Part shown: positions 39,708 through 48,499 of the stretch, piece by piece
Position numbering within the stretch: the first letter of the stretch is position 1
Layout: each line of letters opens with the position of its first letter
Source: Arenibacter antarcticus
GTDB taxonomy: Bacteria; Bacteroidota; Bacteroidia; Flavobacteriales; Flavobacteriaceae
Direction of reading: 5' to 3'
Length of the DNA stretch: 64,000 nucleotides
Assembly (NCBI RefSeq): GCF_041320605.1
Contig: NZ_CP166679.1
Coordinates: 434,001-498,000, forward strand
Position numbers and translations under genes: made by a program
The notes under the pieces: generated by a model
The model's database searches: none
What the model saw: only the letters and a program-made list of their open reading frames with translations
Told to the model about the DNA's origin: nothing

Positions 39708-40871
39708 TTATTTCAATACTATTGTATTACCATTTACTTCATAATCCTTGATGATTTTATAATTTTTAATAATTGAAAGTATCTCGGCTATATCCTGATC
39801 CTTACTCAGAACCCCATTAAACCTCTTGTGTTTTATTGCATCATTGGTAAAAACAACTTTAATATCGTACCATCGCGATAAGACTTGCATAATATCTATT
39901 AAGGATTTTTTTTCAAAGCTAAAAACACCCTCTTTCCATGATACAACATTAAATATGTCAACCGTATTTACCGTCAAAGAGCTGTCTTTTAAATCAAGAT
40001 TCAATTGCTGATTGGGCAGCAACTTTAGTTGTTGGTTGTCCACATTTATACTGACGCTTCCCTCAACTAAAGTTGTAAATACATTTGTTTCGTCCTTATA
40101 GGCCTTTACATTAAACTCCGTTCCTATAACTTCTATTTCTTGTGATTTATTCAGTACTATGAACTTAGAACCCTTATTTTCTGAACTAGGAGATACCGAA
40201 AAATAAGCCTCTCCATACACTAGTTCAACCTCTCGCTCTTCTCCTAAAACAAAATTTACAGGATATTTCAACTGAGATTCAGAATTAAGCCATACTTGGG
40301 TGCCATCCGATAACTGAATGAAAAATTCCCCACCTCTAGGCACTGTCAAATAATTCATTACTTCTTTCGAAGTCGTATTATTAGTGGAGGTATAAACCAG
40401 TTGAGCACCATTACTTGTTGCGTTATTTGTATTTATAGAATCTCCTTTCACCAAAACCACACTAGTGCCATCCTCTAGGGTCAGGGTTGCTTTATCTGTA
40501 CCTGGGTGTATTTCCCTATCAACAATAATTAGATTATTTTCCAAAGTGTTTTTAGAAACAGTTTCAGTCAACACATAACCCACTCCTAAAATCAATAAAA
40601 TTACCGCTGCCCATTTTACACCAGTATACAATAACCTTAATCTCTTTACCTTTTTTTCTTTATGAATAAATTCAAGTAAACTCTTGTTAGATTGGGTGGT
40701 ATCAAACTTTTTAGCATTTAAGCTAATTAAGTAATTTACTTTCACGTATTCAGAAAACTCCCTTTTATTGGAGTCATCTCTTGACCACTCCTCCAATTCC
40801 TCTAATTCTGAATTAGAAGCTTGCTTAGTAAGGTACTTTACTATACTATTTTTAATATTTTCTGAACTCAT
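39708..40871 (-). CDS. FecR family anti-sigma factor (locus 1)
   Basis: 387 residues. The N-terminal cytoplasmic part (1-85) binds the sigma factor, a single membrane helix lies at about 87-107 (WAAVILLILGVGYVL), the FecR domain at about 170-270 (RGGEFFIQLSDGTQVWLNSE), and the C-terminal DUF4974 domain at 315-387 (SFEKKSLIDIMQVLSRWYD). It receives the signal from the STN domain of SusC. The gene heads the susC operon but is divergent from its sigma gene, with 110 bp between them. Confidence 0.94.
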   Translation of the reverse strand: MSSENIKNSIVKYLTKQASNSELEELEEWSRDDSNKREFSEYVKVNYLISLNAKKFDTTQSNKSLLEFIHKEKKVKRLRLLYTGVKWAAVILLILGVGYVLTETVSKNTLENNLIIVDREIHPGTDKATLTLEDGTSVVLVKGDSINTNNATSNGAQLVYTSTNNTTSKEVMNYLTVPRGGEFFIQLSDGTQVWLNSESQLKYPVNFVLGEEREVELVYGEAYFSVSPSSENKGSKFIVLNKSQEIEVIGTEFNVKAYKDETNVFTTLVEGSVSINVDNQQLKLLPNQQLNLDLKDSSLTVNTVDIFNVVSWKEGVFSFEKKSLIDIMQVLSRWYDIKVVFTNDAIKHKRFNGVLSKDQDIAEILSIIKNYKIIKDYEVNGNTIVLK

Positions 40872-40981
40872 AAGTTTACTCTATAATACTAAAACGTTAG
40901 TCATTTGCATAACCCTAACTTTAACTGTGTTTTTTTTTGTTTATTAGCAGCATTCAATATTACAAACTATCATTTTCTAAA

Positions 40982-41581
40982 ATGAAAGCTAAAAACCTCA
41001 ATGATTTCACCTTACTAAATGCCTTAAAAAAAGGCGATGTAAAAGCCTATACTGTTTTAGTAAATAATTATCATCATAAGCTCTGTGTTTATGCTTTTAG
41101 CTTAACCAATGATTCCGATTTATCCGAGGACATTGTTCAAAATGTATTTATGAATATTTGGAGAAAAAGGAATGCTCTTAAGGGAGATTTGGTATTAAAA
41201 AGTTACCTATATAAATCAGTCTATAATGAGGTTATTGATCAATATAGAAAACAAAAAAATATGCTTCCTCTAGAAAAAAAGCATCTAGAGGCTCTAACTT
41301 CTGTAATGGAAGATTATGATGATTACTCTCTTGAAAAATTGAGTCACATGGTCAAAAAAGAAATTGAAAAACTACCTCCAAAATGTAGGCATACATTTTT
41401 ATTGAGCAAACAGGATGGCCTTACAAATATAGAAATAGCAGAATATTTGAATGTTTCAGTAAAGTCTGTTGAAGCGCATATTACCAAGGCGTTTTTTATT
41501 TTAAGAAAATCGCTTGATGAAAAAGTCCATGGGATACTATTTATTTTATTTCGACAAAAATCATTTGATCAAATTTCTTGA
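40982..41581 (+). CDS. ECF sigma factor (locus 1)
   Basis: 199 residues from the ATG at 40982; a TTG at 40937 is in frame but not supported. Region 2 (about 20-85: VNNYHHKLCVYAFSLTND, DIVQNVFMNIW) and region 4 (about 130-185: LPPKCRHTFLLSKQDGLTN, YLNVSVKSVEAHI) are complete. Bacteroidota SusC-linked ECF type. It should activate the divergent fecR-susCD operon once FecR releases it. Confidence 0.94.
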   Translation: MKAKNLNDFTLLNALKKGDVKAYTVLVNNYHHKLCVYAFSLTNDSDLSEDIVQNVFMNIWRKRNALKGDLVLKSYLYKSVYNEVIDQYRKQKNMLPLEKKHLEALTSVMEDYDDYSLEKLSHMVKKEIEKLPPKCRHTFLLSKQDGLTNIEIAEYLNVSVKSVEAHITKAFFILRKSLDEKVHGILFILFRQKSFDQIS

Positions 41582-41881
41582 ACCTCTGGCCAAGATATAA
41601 CTACTGTAATTACCCCTCTAACAGCATTTAAAAACTACAGAGGAAATAGACTATAAATCACTTGCCATTTGAGAATTAGAAAGGAAAATTATCAGATTTT
41701 TCTATCCTATCCAAACCATAATCGTTGCTTCTGGAGTATATTTCTCCAAAAACAAAAAGGATACGGCCCGAATATTATGATTGACATCCGTAAATACTGG
41801 GTCAATGGCAAGTGATTTCAACAGCCTTAAAAAAGACACTATAATTACCAATGACGACAGGAGTTACTTCAAAATAATGAC

Positions 41882-41928
41882 AAAAAAGAGGGCGGAAATC
41901 AGAATTGATTTCCGCCCTCTTTTTTTAT
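41882..41928. terminator. Strong bidirectional terminator between the two utilisation loci
   Basis: A stem of about 20 bp (41882-41901 with 41906-41925) with a 4-nt loop and A/T runs at both ends. It serves the sigma gene on the left and the GH20 gene on the right. The rest of 41582-42015 contains no gene that I can support. Confidence 0.92.
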
Positions 41929-42015
41929 TCCAATTATGCAGATGCAACCAAAATCTCACTAAAAATATGGCTTTTATTTCAGATTTTAGCCTCTCGCCTA
42001 AGAACTCAATTTTTC

Positions 42016-44232
42016 CTAATCCTTATTTTTTATCAGTATCACTCCATTAGAATTATTCCCGATATCTCCTCTAACCATAGCCTTAATTTTAAATTCAGCT
42101 CCAGTTTCATATTCATCGATCTTAAATCGATAGGTATTCTCAATAGAATAAATCCCTGTAGATCCTAAATGCTTGTCTTCGGCAATTAACTGTCGATTTT
42201 TATATATAGATATTCCTTCAATCTCCAGTTTATGGGTTCCGGAAGTATAAATAAAAGTTACTTCATAAGTCCCATTACGGTTAATTTTTCCGGTGGCGTC
42301 TATTTCTAGTTCTCCAAATTCTACACCCTTAATAAGTGCCGGTTTCCATTCACCCAACTGTGTTCCGAACTCTTTGTATTGATGATTTTTATCTAGATAG
42401 AATAGCGGTAAGGAATACTGATGACGGTTCACCACTGTAATGGCCTTTAAATCGGACAATTTGTCCACTGTAACTGGTTCTTTATAAATTTCCGAATAAG
42501 TATTAGGCTGGCTACCGTCTACGGTATAGCGTATATGGGCTCCTTCTACCACATTTTCTAAAGTAACCACTACACCCCCATCAATTTCATTTTTTTCCAA
42601 CAATTTGGGTTGTGGCACTCTATAACCATAGCCGGCTTCATCGTACCTGTTGTAATGCTGACGCATTCTTTCTTCAAAATCTGACCAATCTTTACGGCTT
42701 CTTTCGGTCCAAGCAACTTCGGCCAAGGCCGCCATTCTCGGAAAGGTCAGGTAATCAAAATACTTCTCTGATCGGTTTTCATTTATGGGCTTTATTTCCT
42801 GTAAAATGGTACCATGGATAAATTGATCTGACCATAGAGTAGCGTGAACTCCCAAAACCTGTGATTGGAATTCCTCTTTCAACCCCTCAACCATAGGATC
42901 CATTCCGTATACCTTCTCTAAACTAATAGGAGGTAACCAAGTTGCAGCTTTAACCTCTCCAGGAATATTACTTTCCGCTACATCAAAATAGGCATGGCTA
43001 GACAGTGCCATCACCATATCATGTCCCGCTTGAGCACCCAAAATGGCCTTTTCCTTGTTGTGCCACACCATTCCAACGGCCTTATCATCTAGCCCTCTTT
43101 CTATGATTTCATCCCAGCCCACAATGGTTTTTCCACTTTTCTTTAGAATTTTCTGAATCCGATTCGTAAAATACACTTGTAAATCTGCTTCCTTCTCCAA
43201 CCCAAGATCTGCTTTCCGCTGTTGACAATGTGGACATTTCTCCCATCGATCGTAGCGAGCTTCATCTCCTCCAATGTGGATATATTTCGATGGAAACAAC
43301 GCAATAACCTCTTTAAACACATCTTCTAAAAAGTCGAAAGTAGTTTCCTTTCCCACGCAATACAGTTCCCTACTAATGGAGTGTTGGGTTTGCACTACCT
43401 GAGGAGCCTCGGTACACGATAAATGCGGATACGCGGCAATGGCTGGTAAGGTATGAGCAGGTATTTCTATTTCAGGGATTACCTCTATATTTCTTAGGGC
43501 CGCATACGCCACAATTTCCTTTATTTCCTCTTGAGTATAATACCCCCCTGTTCTCTTGTCTCCTTCACCCCTAAATCCGCCTACAGAGGTTAACTTTGGG
43601 TATTTTTTTATTTCAATCCGCCATCCAGCATCATCGATCAAATGAAGATGTAATACGTTCATTTTATATATCGCCATCATATCTACCAATTGCTTTACAT
43701 AAGACACCTCATAAAAATATCGGCTTACATCTAGCATCATTCCACGCCAAGGATACGCTGGGTAATCCTCTACGTAGGCTCCTTCTATAGTCCAATCTAC
43801 ATCTTTCTGTCTTTTCGAATTGAATATTTTGACGGGAAGCATTTGCCGAAGCGTCTGTATACCGTTAAATACCCCCGCTTCACTATTACCAATAATTTCA
43901 ATTCTTTTAGAGGTCACTAAAAGGCGATAGCCTTCTTCAATATCCCCTTTAGGATCAATGGCAAGGTGAATGCTGTTTTTTTTAGACCTATTTGATGAAG
44001 ATAGCTCAAAATCCCAACCGGTAGCAGGGGAAAGCGTTTCTCCCAAATAATCTGCTAGGGCTTCCAATCCAGTATCATACTGTATTGTTGTCTTTTGGTT
44101 TAGCAAAAAAACCTCCCCATTGGGCGCATATTGTTGTGGTTTTGGTATGATATCGGTAGCCTTTGCCTGAGCGAACGAAATCATAAGAACGAAAAACAGT
44201 AAACACGTTTTTCCTAAGTTAGTCTTTGACAT
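42016..44232 (-). CDS. Beta-N-acetylhexosaminidase, GH20
   Basis: 738 residues. Signal peptide MSKTNLGKTCLLFFVLMISF ending AQA. N-terminal GH20b domain (27-150), catalytic barrel (155-500) with WRGMMLDVSRYFY, HLHLIDDAGWRIEIKKYP and HIGGDEARYDRW, where Asp323-Glu324 are the catalytic pair of substrate-assisted retaining hydrolysis. A CHB_HEX_C-like domain (about 545-620) and a beta-rich tail close it. It removes terminal GlcNAc or GalNAc from glycans, in the periplasm or on the surface. As the last gene of utilisation locus 2 it suggests an amino-sugar-containing substrate. A decayed partial copy lies at 31452-31740. Confidence 0.96.
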   Translation of the reverse strand: MSKTNLGKTCLLFFVLMISFAQAKATDIIPKPQQYAPNGEVFLLNQKTTIQYDTGLEALADYLGETLSPATGWDFELSSSNRSKKNSIHLAIDPKGDIEEGYRLLVTSKRIEIIGNSEAGVFNGIQTLRQMLPVKIFNSKRQKDVDWTIEGAYVEDYPAYPWRGMMLDVSRYFYEVSYVKQLVDMMAIYKMNVLHLHLIDDAGWRIEIKKYPKLTSVGGFRGEGDKRTGGYYTQEEIKEIVAYAALRNIEVIPEIEIPAHTLPAIAAYPHLSCTEAPQVVQTQHSISRELYCVGKETTFDFLEDVFKEVIALFPSKYIHIGGDEARYDRWEKCPHCQQRKADLGLEKEADLQVYFTNRIQKILKKSGKTIVGWDEIIERGLDDKAVGMVWHNKEKAILGAQAGHDMVMALSSHAYFDVAESNIPGEVKAATWLPPISLEKVYGMDPMVEGLKEEFQSQVLGVHATLWSDQFIHGTILQEIKPINENRSEKYFDYLTFPRMAALAEVAWTERSRKDWSDFEERMRQHYNRYDEAGYGYRVPQPKLLEKNEIDGGVVVTLENVVEGAHIRYTVDGSQPNTYSEIYKEPVTVDKLSDLKAITVVNRHQYSLPLFYLDKNHQYKEFGTQLGEWKPALIKGVEFGELEIDATGKINRNGTYEVTFIYTSGTHKLEIEGISIYKNRQLIAEDKHLGSTGIYSIENTYRFKIDEYETGAEFKIKAMVRGDIGNNSNGVILIKNKD

Positions 44233-44308
44233 AAAAAAAATTAAATAATTATAAATACGATTTAGAAAACAATATAATTTAAAACTTCTTGAAAAATGAA
44301 ATCATAAA

Positions 44309-44339
44309 AAATCCCGTGAATAATGAAACGACGGGATTT
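44309..44339 (-). terminator. Terminator-like hairpin before the GH20 gene
   Basis: A 9-bp stem (44309-44317 with 44331-44339), on the minus strand followed by a T run. It lies in the 284-bp gap between the EEP gene and the GH20 gene, so GH20 may be on a separate or partly attenuated transcript. Confidence 0.7.
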
Positions 44340-44516
44340 ATTATGCCAAGATAATAATGATATGCATACTCCTAAATGTAACCATGTTAAAAGCTAATTC
44401 TAGGGTTCAGCGTCGGAGTTGTTCACTAGCACTTTAAAAGCTAGTTCCACAGCCATATTATAAAATCATCTGGCTTTCCTTTAGTACCTTTTCTTACCTA
44501 TAATTCAAAGCATATC

Positions 44517-45347
44517 TTATTTACTCATTAAACTCAGCTCTGCTAGGACTGGCAAATGATCGGAAGCATAGGTTTCATTCAACACTTTCAAAGATTCTAC
44601 ATTAAACTTCTGTTTTGGCCTATACATAATATAATCCAAAGTTCTATTGGGTTTTATGGCAGGAAAAGTTAAAGGACAACTTGTCCTACATGTAGGCGTA
44701 AGAGTCTGGTGTAAAATCTCAATTGGTTTTGAATCTGGCAGAGCATTCAAATCGCCTGCAATAATAACCGGAAGAGATAATTTCTCTATAATCTTGTTAA
44801 GTTCCTTTGCCTGTAGTACTCTATTCGCATCATCAGAGGTATGGTCCAAGTGGGTGGAACCAAAATGAAATTTATGCCCCTCTTTTTCCACGGTTATCAT
44901 GGCAACGGATCTAGCTTCAAAATTACTTGCCGTAGTTGGTAATTCATATCTTGTACTATCCAATATAGGTAATTTTGATAGAACTGCATCACCGTACTCC
45001 CCTCCTTGATAATCTATGGCTTTCGTGAAAAAATAGTGCATATCCGTCAGCTTAGCCAACTCTTTTGCCTGATGTATAGTAATTCCTGACCTTCTAGTTT
45101 TATTGTCCACTTCACTTAATGCAACTAGATCAGGTTTAGCCAGATTAATAACATATGCTATTGCCTGAAGGTCACGAAAATCGGACTCTTTAGAGGGTGG
45201 GTTCCCAATATGAATGTTATATGACATTACCTTTACAACAGGATTATTCTCTGCTGGAGGTTCAGGGTCTTGGTTATCACTACTACAAGAGTGACTACTT
45301 AAAGATCCAAATAAAAGTATCAGAAATGGAATTTTCATCAGTCTCAT
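44517..45347 (-). CDS. Endonuclease/exonuclease/phosphatase family lipoprotein (intact active site)
   Basis: 276 residues from the ATG at 45347; a start at 45374 is also open. Lipoprotein-type signal ending near SSHSC. The EEP fold has all expected catalytic positions: MSYNIH (metal Asn), LSEVD (metal Glu), STHLD, GDLN (Asp and Asn), LDYI and SDHLP. Family members hydrolyse phosphodiesters (nucleases, sphingomyelinases, inositol phosphatases). In a glycan locus it may remove a phosphorylated substituent; this is inference. It sits between a degenerate paralogue and GH20. Confidence 0.88.
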   Translation of the reverse strand: MRLMKIPFLILLFGSLSSHSCSSDNQDPEPPAENNPVVKVMSYNIHIGNPPSKESDFRDLQAIAYVINLAKPDLVALSEVDNKTRRSGITIHQAKELAKLTDMHYFFTKAIDYQGGEYGDAVLSKLPILDSTRYELPTTASNFEARSVAMITVEKEGHKFHFGSTHLDHTSDDANRVLQAKELNKIIEKLSLPVIIAGDLNALPDSKPIEILHQTLTPTCRTSCPLTFPAIKPNRTLDYIMYRPKQKFNVESLKVLNETYASDHLPVLAELSLMSK

Positions 45348-45395
45348 GATATTAAGGTTTAGTATATATTTCATTGTTTATCTCTTCATAGGAAT

Positions 45396-46649
45396 TTACT
45401 CAAATTCCAGTCGTACTTTTAAAATTACAGGCAAATGCCTACTAGCAGACGTAACTCCCACTCTATAGTTTATGATGTCAAACCTTTCTGGATGAGAAAA
45501 CATTATAAAATCAGTATAAGAAGCTGGATTATCAGCCGGGAAATTAGGCGGACAAGAGGTACAAGGAAAACTAAATTGGTCGGATAACAATTGATAAGGA
45601 TCACCAGTTCCAGGTGGAGTATTAAAATTACCTCCTAGTATCACTGGGATTGATTTATAATTGTTCATGCTATCAACCAAAACAGGCGTTTGTGTAATCC
45701 TTCTATCTTCTATGGCATTTAAATGAGTCCCTGCAAAAATTAATTGTTCCTGTTCATTAATTTGAACATTTATTATACCTAAAGGCCCCTTTTCACTAAC
45801 GTAAGTGGGCAGCATTGCGGTGCTACTACTGTTGATTGGGAATTTGGAAAATATTGCCGTTCCATATTCGCCTCCCTGATAATTAAGGCCATTAGCATAA
45901 ATATAATGAGGCATGTCTATTAATGAGGAAAGAATCTCAGGCAAATCTGAGGGTCCGCTCCTAGTCGTATTTCTATCAATTTCCCTTACGATCAATAAAT
46001 CTGGATTATATTCGTTAATATCAACGGCTAAACTTTGCATATTCTTATTACCACTACCAATACCGTAAGACATAATAGTAAGGTCAATTCCAGGTTTAAT
46101 GATTTTAACTTCAGAAACAGCAAAGAAAATTGTTCTTTTCTCAGGGTTTATGGCATATCCGGATGCGTCATCAACACTAATAGCCAACAAATAGTTATTA
46201 TCAAAATCGAACTTTTCAGGATAATACTTCAAAGTAGCATAATTTGAATATTCACTTCTAGAAGGAATATCCAAGTTAAGTTGATTAATATCATAAGCAT
46301 TTTCGGGAAATGGCAGGTAGGGCGCCTCTCCATTCATTTCTCGAATTTCATTGATGCTATCTATCGCATTCAAGTTTTGGGTGAGCTTAACATTAATTGG
46401 ATTAGCAGGTAACCCTAATGCTCCAAACCCCGCATTAAATTTAATGGAGTCTGGGGCTGATACAGTTTGGTCTTCCCGGGAATACGTATTTAAATAATGA
46501 TATTCACTGCCACCTTTGGCTAGAAATACCTGTGCTCCTTCTTTAGAAGTGGTAAGTCTTTCATAAGCTGGAGTTTCTGTATTACAGGAATGCAATCCTA
46601 CAGATAATATAAGAAGAGCAACGAAACTATTGATTTTCATAATTCTCAT
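45396..46649 (-). CDS. DUF1735 lipoprotein fused to an inactivated EEP domain
   Basis: 417 residues, lipoprotein signal ending LHSC. Residues about 30-180 are a DUF1735-like beta domain (IKFNAGFGALGLPANPINV, YATLKYYPEKFDFDNNYLL) common in surface glycan-binding proteins of Bacteroidota. Residues 190-415 match the neighbouring EEP protein (NYQGGEYGTAIFSKFPI against DYQGGEYGDAVLSKLPI). The catalytic positions are changed: SYN to SYG, HLD to HLN, GDLN to GNFN, SDH to SRH. Only the Glu of REID and some His remain. This is a likely pseudo-enzyme, acting as a binding protein of the SusE/F kind. 12 bp after susD. Confidence 0.88.
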   Translation of the reverse strand: MRIMKINSFVALLILSVGLHSCNTETPAYERLTTSKEGAQVFLAKGGSEYHYLNTYSREDQTVSAPDSIKFNAGFGALGLPANPINVKLTQNLNAIDSINEIREMNGEAPYLPFPENAYDINQLNLDIPSRSEYSNYATLKYYPEKFDFDNNYLLAISVDDASGYAINPEKRTIFFAVSEVKIIKPGIDLTIMSYGIGSGNKNMQSLAVDINEYNPDLLIVREIDRNTTRSGPSDLPEILSSLIDMPHYIYANGLNYQGGEYGTAIFSKFPINSSSTAMLPTYVSEKGPLGIINVQINEQEQLIFAGTHLNAIEDRRITQTPVLVDSMNNYKSIPVILGGNFNTPPGTGDPYQLLSDQFSFPCTSCPPNFPADNPASYTDFIMFSHPERFDIINYRVGVTSASRHLPVILKVRLEFE

Positions 46650-46661
46650 AATTTTATTATT

Positions 46662-48494
46662 TTAATAACCAGGAAAGTTTATTAATTGATGATTTCTATC
46701 CATTTCTGCTTGGCCATAAGGCATAAAATAAAATTTACGCTGCCATGCAGTTCTACTGAAAGCATGAGTTCTTTTATGAAAGTCTGGGTCGGATAAATAA
46801 CTTCCGGCATCCATATTCATCCCAAAGAAAGGCCCTCCTTGATTAGAACCTGGCTCATTGGGTATCATCCACCTTCTCACATCGAAAAAACGGTGACCTT
46901 CAAATACTAGTTCAATCCGTCGCTCAAGACGAATCTCATCGCGCATCCTATCTTGGCTTATCAATGTTGTTATCTCAGGTAACCCTGCACGGGAACGTAC
47001 CATATTCAAATATTTAGTAATGTCTGGGTTGCCAGGATCTGCCTCATTAAGAGCTTCTGCATAATTCAGGTATAATTCAGCTAGACGAATTATCATCCCA
47101 GGTCTATTTACCGTAATTTTCGGATTTACACTAAAAGTAGGATGTATATTTTTTCTTGCGGTATAACCAGTAGTAGGCCAATCCCTAGGTGCCGAAGCTT
47201 TACCAGAAGAACCTGAACTAAAGAATTCTACACGGGAATTACTGTCTCCAGCCTTGGAAGCACCTGGATTTTTAGCGCCATTAAAAGTAATATTAGCATA
47301 GAAACGCGCTTCCCTTTCTGTAAACATCAGATTAGTTCCTTTATCATAATACTGAGTTCCGTTATTGGTAAATTTATTCTCATTATACAATGGACTTTCG
47401 TCAATGGAAGTTCCATCTTTCATACGATAATCATCCACCAATCTTTGCACGGGACTTTGATAGTTAAAGGCGGTCCCAGGTGTAGACCTTGGAGCAGTTC
47501 TAGTTTCCCAACCCCAAGTGTAAGAAGAAGGTCTTATCCATATCCCTTCTTTTTCCCAGCCATCCCAGTATAAGTTACGTACCGAGAGAAAGGCTGCCCT
47601 AAAAGGATCCGTATCCTCAACCTCAAACAAACCTTTACCAGCAGCTTCAGCAATATCAATCGCTTCTTTGGCTTTTATAGCTGCCGTCTCCCAACGACTC
47701 GCATCATAAGTAGAGTTAATCAATTGGGTCCCATCAGGATTCCGGAAATCAGTCATTTCAGAATTTCCATTATAAAGCGGACTGGCATGATAAAGTAAAA
47801 TTTGTGATTCTACAGCAGTCGCAATAATTTTGTTAATTCTACCAATTTGTGTTCCATCTACGGTGGTTCCTTCTAGGTAATAGTCATCTGGCAAATTATT
47901 TTTGGCAGCTTCAATTTCTGATAATACAAACTTTACAGATTCATCCCAAGTACTTCTTGGAATTTGAAAATCAGATTCTGGAGTACCGGGTTCTGTTGGA
48001 ACAATAACTACGGGACCTACCTCCTTCATTAAAAGCCAATAGTAATAAGCTCGAAGAAATCTTACCTCTCCTTTATATTGACGAATAATGGTTACTCCCC
48101 CTTTTTGACTTAAGATTTCTTCATTATCATCTACTCTTTCCAAGAAGATACTTGCCAATCTTATTTTCTGATATAAAACAGAATGATTAACCGGGGTTGT
48201 ACTTGCATTAAGTGCCCCACTGTTAATAGCTGGATTGGAATGATTACTGGCGTCTAACTCATCTGTGGAAATACTATAATAATATCCACCATATGGCTGG
48301 CCCCACATATCTGGTATTTCCGAAAACAATCCGGCCCACCATCTTTCAGTTTGGCCCCTGTTGGTAAAAATCTCATCTATGGACAAAAGATTGTCTGGTT
48401 GAGTTTCAAAGTAGTCATTATCGCATCCGGTAAGAATGCTTAAGATAATTAGTAATGAAACCATTATCTTATTTGTTGGCTTTATGTTTTTCAT
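46662..48494 (-). CDS. SusD/RagB family surface glycan-binding lipoprotein (locus 2)
   Basis: 610 residues, lipoprotein signal ending LTGC. N-terminal DYFETQPDNLLSIDEIFTNR, mid-region FLRAYYYWLLMKEVGPVVIV, C-terminal RDEIRLERRIELVFEGHRFF, all typical SusD landmarks. Separated by 5 bp from susC, thus tightly coupled. It is clearly diverged from the SusD of locus 1, so the loci probably bind different glycans. Confidence 0.95.
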   Translation of the reverse strand: MKNIKPTNKIMVSLLIILSILTGCDNDYFETQPDNLLSIDEIFTNRGQTERWWAGLFSEIPDMWGQPYGGYYYSISTDELDASNHSNPAINSGALNASTTPVNHSVLYQKIRLASIFLERVDDNEEILSQKGGVTIIRQYKGEVRFLRAYYYWLLMKEVGPVVIVPTEPGTPESDFQIPRSTWDESVKFVLSEIEAAKNNLPDDYYLEGTTVDGTQIGRINKIIATAVESQILLYHASPLYNGNSEMTDFRNPDGTQLINSTYDASRWETAAIKAKEAIDIAEAAGKGLFEVEDTDPFRAAFLSVRNLYWDGWEKEGIWIRPSSYTWGWETRTAPRSTPGTAFNYQSPVQRLVDDYRMKDGTSIDESPLYNENKFTNNGTQYYDKGTNLMFTEREARFYANITFNGAKNPGASKAGDSNSRVEFFSSGSSGKASAPRDWPTTGYTARKNIHPTFSVNPKITVNRPGMIIRLAELYLNYAEALNEADPGNPDITKYLNMVRSRAGLPEITTLISQDRMRDEIRLERRIELVFEGHRFFDVRRWMIPNEPGSNQGGPFFGMNMDAGSYLSDPDFHKRTHAFSRTAWQRKFYFMPYGQAEMDRNHQLINFPGY

Positions 48495-48499
48495 TTTTT

